Shown here piece by piece: positions 1-6,877 of a DNA stretch of 52,575 bases. The first letter of the stretch is position 1; the number at the start of each line of letters is the position of its first letter. The notes under the pieces are model-generated. The model was not told where the DNA came from. It did no database searches and saw nothing but the letters and a program-made list of their open reading frames with translations. The position numbers were made by a program, and so were the translations under genes. The stretch is from Parvibaculum sp040216885 (GTDB lineage Bacteria; Pseudomonadota; Alphaproteobacteria; Parvibaculales; Parvibaculaceae): NCBI GenBank assembly GCA_040216885.1, contig JAVJOG010000016.1, positions 1 to 52,575 of the forward strand. Reading direction: 5' to 3'.

Positions 1-1
1 C

Positions 2-301
2 TCGCAGCACAAGAACCGCGCCGCCGCCTGGGACATGCTGCGCGCGCGGCTCTACGAGCGCGAGCTGCAGAAGCGCGAGGAGGCCGCCGCGGCCGAGGAA
101 GCCGGCAAGACCGACATCGGCTGGGGCCACCAGATCCGCTCTTACGTGCTGCAGCCCTATCAGATGGTGAAGGATTTGCGCACCGGCGTCGAAACGTCGG
201 ACCCCGACCGCGTCCTCGGCGGCGACCTCGACCCCTTCATGGCTGCCGCGCTCGCCGCCCGCGTCAAGGGCACGACGGCGGAAGTCGAGGATATCGAGTA
301 G
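2..301 (+). CDS. prfB: Peptide chain release factor 2, C-terminal part (partial at window edge)
   Basis: Reads open from base 2 to a TAG stop at 301 and gives the last 99 residues of a class I release factor. The segment 'SQHKNRAAAW' followed by the arginine/glutamate-rich helix and 'GHQIRSYVLQPYQMVKDLRTG' is typical of the C-terminal superfamily domain of RF2. RF2 recognises UGA and UAA in the ribosomal A site and triggers peptide release; the GGQ and SPF motifs lie upstream, outside the window. The start is missing. Whether the usual programmed frameshift exists cannot be judged here. Confidence 0.93.
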   Translation, partial: SQHKNRAAAWDMLRARLYERELQKREEAAAAEEAGKTDIGWGHQIRSYVLQPYQMVKDLRTGVETSDPDRVLGGDLDPFMAAALAARVKGTTAEVEDIE

Positions 302-325
302 CGGCTTCCCGAGTTTAATCTGAAT

Positions 326-418
326 CGTCATTGCGAGGAGCGAAGCGACGAAGCAACCCAGAAGCCGCAAACTCCGAATCTGCCGCTTCTGGGTTGCTTG
401 GCTGCGCTCGCAATGACG
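326..418. repeat. Palindromic intergenic repeat element
   Basis: Arms CGTCATTGCGAG (326-337) and CTCGCAATGACG (407-418) are perfect reverse complements. Inside them, 'AGCAACCCAGAAGC' (about 352-365) pairs with 'GCTTCTGGGTTGCT' (about 385-398). The 93-bp unit therefore folds into one long interrupted hairpin between prfB and the flavoprotein gene. The 'GTCATTGCGAG...AAGCAA' sequence belongs to a class of short dispersed palindromes common in alphaproteobacterial intergenic DNA. No other copy was noticed in this window. Confidence 0.75.
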
Positions 419-556
419 GTGTTGTTTCCATTTGAAAGGGATGCAATCCAGGGCGGGTCGGAATTTGCGAGCGGTAGCGAGCAAAGTTCGGGGCGGGGGC
501 CGAGGGCACGTTTGCACTTCCGTCTCCCTTCTTCCCCCCACCAGACAGGACCCCGC

Positions 557-1744
557 ATGACCGCCCGCGAACATCACGACGTCATCATCCTCGGCGCGGG
601 CGGCGCCGGGCTTTTCTGCGCCGGCGTCGCCGGCGCGCGCGGCCGCTCGGTCCTGGTCCTCGATCACGCAAAGACAATGGCCGAGAAAATCCGCATCTCC
701 GGCGGCGGCCGCTGCAACTTCACCAATCTGCACACCAGCCCGAAAAACTTCCTCTCCGAAAACCCGTCCTTCTGCATCTCGGCGCTGAAGCGCTACACGC
801 AACACGATTTCATCGCACTCGTGAACCGCCACAACATCGCCTGGCACGAAAAGACGCTCGGCCAGTTGTTCTGCGACGGCTCCTCGCAACAGATCATCGA
901 CATGCTGCGGGCCGAATGCGCGCGCGGCGGCGCCGCCATCCGCCTCGAAACGAAAATCACCGCCGTCGAAAAAACCGAAACGGGCTTCCGCGTCGCGACA
1001 GGCGAGGGCGTGCTTTCCTGCGCCTCCCTCGTCGTCGCCACCGGCGGGCTGTCGATCCCGAAAATCGGCGCCACCGGCTTCGCCTATGACATCGCCCGGC
1101 AATTCGGCTTGGCGGTCGTCGCGCCGCGCCCCGCGCTCGTCCCCTTCACCTTCGACGCGGGCCTGAAAGCCGAACTCGACGGCCTCGCCGGCGTCGCCGT
1201 CGATGCGGTCGTCACTTGCGGCAAGGCGCGCTTCGCCGAGGCGCTGCTCTTCACCCACAAGGGCCTTTCGGGCCCGGCCATTCTGCAAATCTCGTCATAC
1301 TGGCGCCCCGGACAGGAAATCCAGATCGACCTCGCGCCGGGCACCGATGTCTTCGCCGCGCTGAAGGAAGCCCGCGCCGCCCACCCCAAGCAGGATGTCG
1401 AAACCGCGCTCGCCCGCCTCATGCCCAAACGCCTCGCCGACCGCTGGTGCGCGCGCGCCGATGTCACGGGCCGCCTCGCCGACATTTCGGACGCCCGCCT
1501 GCGCGCGCTGGCCGGCAGCGTCAACAACTGGCGCCTCACCCCCGCCGGCACCGAAGGCTACCGCACGGCCGAAGTCACCGCCGGCGGCATCGACACAAGG
1601 CACCTCTCCTCAAAGACGATGGAAGCAAAATCCGTCCCCGGCCTCTATTTCATCGGCGAAGCCGTCGACGTCACCGGCCACCTCGGCGGCTTCAACTTCC
1701 AATGGGCCTGGTCGTCGGGTTGGGCGGCGGGACAGAACGTCTAA
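557..1744 (+). CDS. BaiN/YhiN-family NAD(P)/FAD-dependent oxidoreductase
   Basis: Encodes 395 residues from ATG 557; an in-frame upstream ATG at 398 lies inside the repeat element and is not credible. The N-terminal dinucleotide-binding motif GAGGAG is at residues 13-18. It is followed by the family signature 'ISGGGRCNFTN' (about 50-60) and a C-terminal FAD motif 'GLYFIGEAVDVTGHLGGFNFQWA', where glycines contact the flavin. This matches the HI0933/YhiN/BaiN flavoprotein family (about 390-400 aa). Members are annotated as aminoacetone oxidase-like or, in gut clostridia, bile-acid 3-dehydro reductases; the substrate in proteobacteria is unknown. It is soluble, with no signal peptide, and appears monocistronic. 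Confidence 0.88.
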   Translation: MTAREHHDVIILGAGGAGLFCAGVAGARGRSVLVLDHAKTMAEKIRISGGGRCNFTNLHTSPKNFLSENPSFCISALKRYTQHDFIALVNRHNIAWHEKTLGQLFCDGSSQQIIDMLRAECARGGAAIRLETKITAVEKTETGFRVATGEGVLSCASLVVATGGLSIPKIGATGFAYDIARQFGLAVVAPRPALVPFTFDAGLKAELDGLAGVAVDAVVTCGKARFAEALLFTHKGLSGPAILQISSYWRPGQEIQIDLAPGTDVFAALKEARAAHPKQDVETALARLMPKRLADRWCARADVTGRLADISDARLRALAGSVNNWRLTPAGTEGYRTAEVTAGGIDTRHLSSKTMEAKSVPGLYFIGEAVDVTGHLGGFNFQWAWSSGWAAGQNV

Positions 1745-1802
1745 GCGGCATTCAATTCCCTCTCCTCACCAACAAAACTCCACACGCATCCCACCCATAA
1801 AG

Positions 1803-1944
1803 GTCACCCCGGCACTTGTTGCCGGGGCCCATTGGTTCCCTCAGCAAGTGCGACGGCGCATGATGGGCGCGATAACCCAAAACCCGTTGAACGCTTCGGC
1901 AAATCGAGAAGCGAGTGGCCCCCGGCAACAAGTGCCGGGGTGAC
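1803..1944. repeat. Inverted repeat pair (GTCACCCCGGCACTTGTTGC family)
   Basis: The 25-bp arm at 1803-1827 (GTCACCCCGG CACTTGTTGC CGGGG) recurs in reverse complement at 1920-1944, enclosing about 92 bp. Each arm also carries its own GC-rich mini-palindrome (CCCCGGCA..TGCCGGGG). The element fills the gap between the convergent flavoprotein and DUF3883 genes (1745-1983). It resembles dispersed intergenic palindromes of alphaproteobacteria and could act as a bidirectional terminator, although no T-tract follows either arm. Confidence 0.65.
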
Positions 1945-1983
1945 ACAGAAGTGAGTGGCGAGGCTGCAAATTGTAATTGAGGA

Positions 1984-2823
1984 CTACCGAAACGACGCCC
2001 GGTAATTCGCCGCATCGAGAATGAGCCGGCTCTCCAGCGGCGGCGCGATCTTGAACGCCTTGGGCTCCTTCGCGAAATCATAGAGCCGGAAAATGCGAAA
2101 ACCGTCCGGCCGCTCCTCGGCAAAATTCTTCTCATTCCGCGAAATGAAAAACGGCGTCTGCATATGTCCGGCCGTCGTCTTCACTTCGAGAAAGCGTTCC
2201 TCGCCGCGTGCGGTGAAGGAAAGAATGTCGTAGCCCGCGCCGTCGCCTTCCTCCTGCGCCACCCACTTGACCTTGCGTGCGAGATCGTCGCGGCCCTCGC
2301 CGCGCAGCCGCGCCCGCTCAGATGTCAAAACCCGCTCTTCGCCAAGCCGCCCGAGCGCGCGGTTGCGTTCGTCGCGCGCCGCCGGATCGAATTTGCGCAC
2401 GAGGCGGGCGAGGGCAGGGTGTGAATCCTCCGGCCGCTCGATCTTTTGCGGTGCTTCGCCGATGAACAGCGCACCTTGTTCGGCAAGCGCCATTGCCGTC
2501 GCGGGTAATGGCAACACAAATTCCGTGCGCCGGTCGATGAACCGTTCGACACCATCGAGCAACGCCTTCTGAAAATTGACCATCGGCTTGTAGCCGGCGA
2601 TCCACGGTTCGCCGAGCGACATCAGAACGGCGCTGATATTCTGATGCTTGAACTCGATGGACCCTTTCGACCGCCCCGTCAGCTTCTGCAACTCGGCATT
2701 GCGATGCGCCTTCACATAGGGCTCGCCGCGAAGCTCCCGGTCGCGCATGTCGAAATAGTCGGCGACAATCAGGTCGATTTCCTGCGCGTTCCAGTCCTCG
2801 CCTGTCCGGTCGCCCGCCGCCAT
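1984..2823 (-). CDS. DUF3883 domain protein, PD-(D/E)XK nuclease-like
   Basis: Encodes 279 residues. The C-terminal third contains 'AGYDILSFTARGEERFLEVKTTAG', which has the D...(E)xK spacing of a PD-(D/E)XK nuclease-fold core and matches the DUF3883 family, often found fused to or near restriction enzymes. The N-terminal part ('WNAQEIDLIVADYF', 'LTGRSKGSIEFKHQNISAVLMSLG') resembles the DNA-binding or specificity regions seen in other DUF3883/HNH proteins. No signal peptide or membrane segment is present, so it should be cytoplasmic. There is no methylase nearby, so a classical restriction-modification pair is not supported. A three-unit Pho box lies about 190 bp upstream on the same strand. 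A nuclease role is inferred. Confidence 0.72.
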   Translation of the reverse strand: MAAGDRTGEDWNAQEIDLIVADYFDMRDRELRGEPYVKAHRNAELQKLTGRSKGSIEFKHQNISAVLMSLGEPWIAGYKPMVNFQKALLDGVERFIDRRTEFVLPLPATAMALAEQGALFIGEAPQKIERPEDSHPALARLVRKFDPAARDERNRALGRLGEERVLTSERARLRGEGRDDLARKVKWVAQEEGDGAGYDILSFTARGEERFLEVKTTAGHMQTPFFISRNEKNFAEERPDGFRIFRLYDFAKEPKAFKIAPPLESRLILDAANYRASFR

Positions 2824-3014
2824 CCGCCCCTCATGAGTCGATGGGCCAGGTTAGGAAGATCGCGCGCCGCTGTAAAACCAGCGCTTTCGTTTTGTGCCTT
2901 CGGGCCGTGCGAAGCGCGGACCAAATCCTTCTCCTCTTCTCCTCTTCTCCGCGCCGTCCCGCGCCCGCGCACACGCGCCGTCTCCCGGCGGCGGTCATCC
3001 CGCCGGGCCCGTTT

Positions 3015-3043
3015 GTGACAGTTTTTTGACAGTTCGATGACAG
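3015..3043 (-). promoter_or_regulatory. Candidate Pho box (three CTGTCA repeats at 11-bp spacing)
   Basis: On the minus strand, CTGTCA occurs at 3043-3038, 3032-3027 and 3021-3016, exactly 11 bp apart. That is one and a half times the classical PhoB box (CTGTCAT-N4-CTGTCAT). The orientation points toward the DUF3883 gene, whose start is about 192 bp downstream. No convincing -10 was identified. The surrounding 416-bp gap (2824-3239) otherwise holds a purine-rich tract (GAGAAGA repeats on the minus strand, about 2928-2950) and the bactofilin terminator. Confidence 0.55.
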
Positions 3044-3165
3044 AAGCGAAAGTGCCATGCGGGGATAGGGCTGCAAACCGCTGCGCCCGTTCGGCTTTCG
3101 GGTCTTGCGCCCGCGCGCGGCGGATTTCGCAGTTGGCGGCGCCTGTTTTGTGCACCCCCAAAACG

Positions 3166-3206
3166 AAAAACCGGGGCAGGGCGCGTTTCCGCGCCGCCCC
3201 GGTTTT
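3166..3206 (-). terminator. Rho-independent terminator after bactofilin gene
   Basis: Read on the minus strand, an AAAACCGGGGC arm, a GC-rich loop and a GCCCCGGTTTT arm are followed by a short T-run (TTTTTCG). It lies about 35 bp downstream of the bactofilin stop at 3240, with the polarity expected for the minus-strand M23-bactofilin unit. Confidence 0.75.
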
Positions 3207-3239
3207 GCCGTTCTCCCCCCGAAGAACGGTCGACTTGTG

Positions 3240-3815
3240 CTACTGCGCGGCCGGCCGCTTGACGACGACGCCGCCGTCATTGACCACCACCGGGCTGTCG
3301 CCGGGGGCGGGGCGCGGTGCCGCACGCGGACCGTCGCCGAGCGCCGGGCCGCCGGTATTGGCCGGTTTCGGCGTCGGGCGCAGGCCGGCGCCCGAGGACG
3401 CCTGGCCGATCGGGTCGTCCGAATGGCGGCAATTGCCCTCGAAGAAGGCGCCGGTCTCGACCGCCAGCGCTTCATGCAGGATGTCGCCCTCGACATGGCA
3501 GGTCGAGGAAAGCTGCACGCGGCGGCCCCTGATGGTGCCCACGACGCGGCCGCGAATGACGATGTCCTCGGCGACGATTTCGCCCGTGATCGAGGCTTTC
3601 TCGCCGATGGTCAGCGACTGGCTGCGGATGTCGCCCTCGACGGTGCCGTCCACCTGGATGTCGCCGGTGGCCGTCAGATTGCCATGCACCACCAGATCGT
3701 TGGAGATGATCGACGGTGCGGTGCGGGTGCCCGGGCGCTTGCCGGGGACGGGGGCAGGCGCTGCCATGGGCGCGGCTGCCTTGTCGGTGTCTTTATCCTT
3801 GCTTCGCGAAAACAT
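3240..3815 (-). CDS. Bactofilin (polymer-forming cytoskeletal protein)
   Basis: Encodes 191 residues from ATG 3815 ('MFSRSKDKD'); the longer in-frame extension to 3875 lies inside the upstream peptidase gene. A disordered Ala/Pro N-terminus leads into the bactofilin beta-helix core (about 35-130), with repeated short strands such as 'LVVHGNLTATGDIQVDGTVEGDIRS' and 'ITGEIVAEDIVIRGRVVGTI'. A Pro/Gly-rich C-terminal tail follows. Bactofilins polymerise without nucleotides at the inner membrane and localise cell-wall enzymes or stalk and bud machinery. The start overlaps the M23 peptidase stop by 23 bp, so the pair is translationally coupled and probably works as one morphogenetic module. Confidence 0.88.
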   Translation of the reverse strand: MFSRSKDKDTDKAAAPMAAPAPVPGKRPGTRTAPSIISNDLVVHGNLTATGDIQVDGTVEGDIRSQSLTIGEKASITGEIVAEDIVIRGRVVGTIRGRRVQLSSTCHVEGDILHEALAVETGAFFEGNCRHSDDPIGQASSGAGLRPTPKPANTGGPALGDGPRAAPRPAPGDSPVVVNDGGVVVKRPAAQ

Positions 3816-5199
3816 AATGCCCTGCCTCAATGAACTTGGAGGGGTTACGAACGATGCCGTCGAACCAGACCTCATAGTGAAGATGGGGTCCGCTGCTGCG
3901 GCCAGAAGACCCTACTCTGCCGATGATCTCCCGGAATGCAACTTTCTGGCCAGTCTTGACGTCCATGCGGCCGAGATGCCCGTAGCGGGTCCGGAAGCCG
4001 TTGCCGTGATCGATTTCGACGATGCGGCCATAGCCGCCGCGCCAGCCCGCGAAAGTCACCGTGCCGGCGCCGGGCGCATAGACGCGCTCGCCGTACGGGG
4101 CCGCCAGATCCTCGCCCGAATGGAACGCCATGCGGCCGTTGAACGGGTCGCGGCGCGAACCGTAGCTGCTGGTTTTGCGGTAGTTGACCAGCGGTTCGGC
4201 GAGCGGCATTTTCGCAATGGATTCCTCAAGATTGGCCATTGTCCTCAGATTTTGGCTGACCCTGTAAAGCTGCTTGTTGAAGCGGTTGTCGCCGTCGCCG
4301 CCGGCCAGCGCCTCGTGGTCGGCAAGGCTGATGAAAGGGCCGCCCTGCGCCTCGCCGCCGGCCTTCTCGCGGCGCTCGATCAGCGTCTCCGGATCGATGA
4401 CCTTGGTCATGCCGATGATCGATTTGAGCTCGCGGACGCGGCGGTCGGTCACTTCCTCGATATTGTTAATCAGGGTCTGCTGCGCCCGGTCGATCTGGGC
4501 CAGCCTTGTGTCGATCTGCGCCACCGTGCCGTTCTGGGCGCCGTCGCCGCCGGCAAGGCCGGCCAGCGCCGTCAGCTCCGCGAGCCCCGCGAGATCGACC
4601 GTGCCGCCGACATTTTCGGCGCTGTCGATGATGAAACGGTCGGTTCCGGCGAGCCGCCGGGGCCCTGTGGTCGTGTCGGCGAGGTCCGGCCCCTCGGACT
4701 GCCGCTCGACCCGCATCAGCACCTTGTTGCCGCGCTCGCCCGCAGGCTTGCCGCCGGCGGTCGCTGCATAGCGGCGGCGCATCGTGTCGAGCTGCGAACT
4801 GGCGGTCTGGCGCTGGCTCATCAGCGCCGCGAGCTGGCGGTGCTTGTCCTCGAGCTGCATGGTGGTGGCGAGGAAGCGTTCCTCGGTGATGACCAGCTGG
4901 CCGTTGAGCTCGTCATATGCGGACTGGAGCTGCGCCATCCGCTCCTCATAGGCGCCCTGCATCTTGACGTAGCGGCGGTCCTTCGAAGCGATGATCTGCT
5001 CCTTGAAGACCACATTGACCGACGCAAAAGCGATCCAGCCGAAAAACGCGAAGGCGATCGTCGCAAAACAGGTCTGCGTCAGCGGCGAAAGCGAGATGAA
5101 CTGAACATGGCCGTGGCTGCGGATATAAATCTGCCGCTCCACGTACATATGCCGCAGAAAATCACGGATTCGATCAGGCCAACCGGCCTTATGGTGCAT
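3793..5199 (-). CDS. M23-family (LytM) peptidoglycan endopeptidase, membrane-anchored
   Basis: Encodes 468 residues if translation begins at ATG 5199, which has a GAGGGG SD just upstream; a longer frame opens at 5250. One transmembrane helix (about 41-65, 'TCFATIAFAFFGWIAFASV') is followed by a long coiled-coil-like segment (about 75-135 and again near 230-260). The C-terminal LytM domain has intact zinc ligands: HxxxD in 'FHSGEDLAAP' and HxH in 'GPHLHYEVW'. It should cut cross-links in peptidoglycan from the periplasmic face. Pairing with a bactofilin in an overlapping operon matches the BacA-LmdC arrangement reported for budding and stalked alphaproteobacteria. The short cytoplasmic N-terminus would be the bactofilin contact (inference). 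Confidence 0.88.
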   Translation of the reverse strand: MHHKAGWPDRIRDFLRHMYVERQIYIRSHGHVQFISLSPLTQTCFATIAFAFFGWIAFASVNVVFKEQIIASKDRRYVKMQGAYEERMAQLQSAYDELNGQLVITEERFLATTMQLEDKHRQLAALMSQRQTASSQLDTMRRRYAATAGGKPAGERGNKVLMRVERQSEGPDLADTTTGPRRLAGTDRFIIDSAENVGGTVDLAGLAELTALAGLAGGDGAQNGTVAQIDTRLAQIDRAQQTLINNIEEVTDRRVRELKSIIGMTKVIDPETLIERREKAGGEAQGGPFISLADHEALAGGDGDNRFNKQLYRVSQNLRTMANLEESIAKMPLAEPLVNYRKTSSYGSRRDPFNGRMAFHSGEDLAAPYGERVYAPGAGTVTFAGWRGGYGRIVEIDHGNGFRTRYGHLGRMDVKTGQKVAFREIIGRVGSSGRSSGPHLHYEVWFDGIVRNPSKFIEAGHYVFAKQG

Positions 5200-5304
5200 G
5201 CCCCTCAATGCCCCACAACCCCCTCTGTTGTTATCCCCAATCTCACCCAAATTGGGACAGGATTACAACATACGCCCCTTAACAATTGATGTTAATGGTT
5301 AATT

Positions 5305-6141
5305 CTAATTCACCATAGAGGGTTCGTCGGACCGGATTTCCGCCAGCGGGCCATAAAAATCGGGTTCGAGACCGGCGGCGCGGCGTGCGGTCTCGTTGAA
5401 AGGCGGCTTCAGGGTGCCGCGGAAATGCCGCCGCACCAGCATCTGGAAAGTGTCGCGCGGATCGATGTTCCGCTCACGGCATAGATGGGCGAACCAGACC
5501 GCACCGGCGCGCACATGGTCCTGTTCATCGCGATAGATCGCGCGTAGCACGGCGGCGCTTTCGGCGTCGTCCGCCGCCTCAAGCCGTTCGATCATGCCGG
5601 GCGTTACGTCGAGACCGCGCGCTTCGAGAACCAGCGGCACCACGGCGAGCCGCGCCATCAGGTCATGGCGCGTTTCGGTCGCCGCCTGCCACAACCCGTC
5701 ATGCGCCGGCAGGTCGCCATAGCGCGCGCCGAGTGCCGCCAGCCGTGCCTGCAACATCGCGAAGTGTCGCGCTTCGTCGTCGCCGACCGACACCCAGTCA
5801 TCGAAGAATTTGCGGGGCAAGCCGGCATCGGCGAACCGTCCGACAAGATCGAAAGCGAGGTCGATGGCGTTGAGTTCGATATGGGCAAGCGAGTGCAGCA
5901 ACGCTATGCGGCCGCGCGTCCCCTTGAAGGTGCGCCGCGGCATATTGCGTGGCGCAAGGAGCGCCGGCGTTGCAGGACGTGCGGGGCGCTCGGGCATCGC
6001 AATTGCATTGTCGGCCGGCAACAATGTCAGCGCCGATGCGCGCCAGGCATCGGCGACCTGCCGTGCCACACACGCTTTTTCATCGGCATCGGCACAGGCG
6101 AGAACGGTGGCCGCACCTTCGACGAGCGATGCGCCGGTCAC
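5305..6141 (-). CDS. DUF455 ferritin-like protein
   Basis: Encodes 278 residues from GTG 6141, four bases after the bcp stop, with an AAGGA SD inside the end of bcp; a longer frame reaches 6183 but would overlap bcp by 38 bp. It carries the ferritin-like four-helix di-iron signature: 'AHIELNAIDLAFDL', 'DDEARHFAML' and 'YRDEQDHVRAGAVWF', giving E...ExxH and E/DxxH ligand sets. DUF455 proteins are related to the tRNA hydroxylase MiaE fold, but their substrate is unknown. It is probably co-transcribed with the peroxiredoxin upstream, which hints at redox or oxidative-stress biology. Confidence 0.8.
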   Translation of the reverse strand: MTGASLVEGAATVLACADADEKACVARQVADAWRASALTLLPADNAIAMPERPARPATPALLAPRNMPRRTFKGTRGRIALLHSLAHIELNAIDLAFDLVGRFADAGLPRKFFDDWVSVGDDEARHFAMLQARLAALGARYGDLPAHDGLWQAATETRHDLMARLAVVPLVLEARGLDVTPGMIERLEAADDAESAAVLRAIYRDEQDHVRAGAVWFAHLCRERNIDPRDTFQMLVRRHFRGTLKPPFNETARRAAGLEPDFYGPLAEIRSDEPSMVN

Positions 6142-6145
6142 GCGC

Positions 6146-6673
6146 TCAAAGTTCCTTGACGGCGGCGAGAACCTCTTCGGCATGGCCGCTGACCTTGACC
6201 TTCGGCCAGACCCTGCGCACCACGCCCTTGCCGTCGATCAGAAAGGTCGTCCGCGTGATGCCCATGAATTTTCGGCCGTAGAGGCTCTTCTCGCCCCACA
6301 CGCCATAGGCCTCGAGCATCTTGCCGTCCTCGTCCGAAAGCAGGCGGACGGTCAGGCCGTGCTTGTCGCGGAACTTGCAATGCTTCTCGACGGAGTCCTT
6401 CGAAACGCCGAGCACGACGGCGCCCGCAGCCTCGAATTTTTTTCGGAGCGCGCTAAAGGCGATGGCCTCGGTCGTGCAGCCGGGCGTGTCATCCTTGGGA
6501 TAGAAATAGAGGACCACATTCTTGCCGGCGACGCTCTTGAGCGTGACGGTGCCGCCGTCGTCGGCGGGAACACTGAAGGCGGGCGCCCTGCTGCCGGATG
6601 CCGGAAGATTGCCGCCCGGCGCCGTCTTGGTCTTGGTTGCCTTTGTCTTCGGGATTGCCGTCGCCTTGGCCAT
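6146..6673 (-). CDS. bcp: Thioredoxin-dependent peroxiredoxin (Bcp/PrxQ type)
   Basis: Encodes 175 residues from ATG 6673 ('MAKATAIPK'), preceded by a GGAAGG-type SD; the 69-bp upstream extension is unlikely. A Lys/Thr-rich N-terminal extension of about 25 residues precedes the thioredoxin fold. The peroxidatic motif 'YPKDDTPGCTTEA' is intact. The Cys five residues later, found in E. coli Bcp, is absent (Ile/Ala there); another Cys lies in 'EKHCKFRDKHG'. The enzyme therefore either uses a different resolving cysteine or works in one-Cys mode. It reduces hydroperoxides in the cytoplasm. It is the first gene of a two-gene unit with the DUF455 protein. Confidence 0.9.
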   Translation of the reverse strand: MAKATAIPKTKATKTKTAPGGNLPASGSRAPAFSVPADDGGTVTLKSVAGKNVVLYFYPKDDTPGCTTEAIAFSALRKKFEAAGAVVLGVSKDSVEKHCKFRDKHGLTVRLLSDEDGKMLEAYGVWGEKSLYGRKFMGITRTTFLIDGKGVVRRVWPKVKVSGHAEEVLAAVKEL

Positions 6674-6877
6674 GACCTGCCGCCTTCCTTCGCCCGTGAT
6701 CCTCGCCGCTCCGCCCGGTCCACCGGGCCCGGAGGTGGGCATAATATGGATCGCCGCTCTGCGCCAGGCCAGCCGCGTTAAGCCTGCGCCCGGTCTTTTA
6801 TCGCCCCGAATGCCAATTTTGGAGACTTGGCGGCGGTCTGCGGCTAGATAGAAGCCCGACTCGCTTTCGCCTTATTT

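Noticed and set aside
2823..2993. 55-codon basic ORF on the minus strand between the Pho box and the DUF3883 gene
   Set aside because: It is Arg-rich low-complexity translation of a purine-rich tract, without an SD or conserved pattern.
3037..5289. 750-codon open frame on the plus strand
   Set aside because: It is antisense to the bactofilin and M23 genes, has no domain signature, and has composition expected from a high-GC reverse strand.
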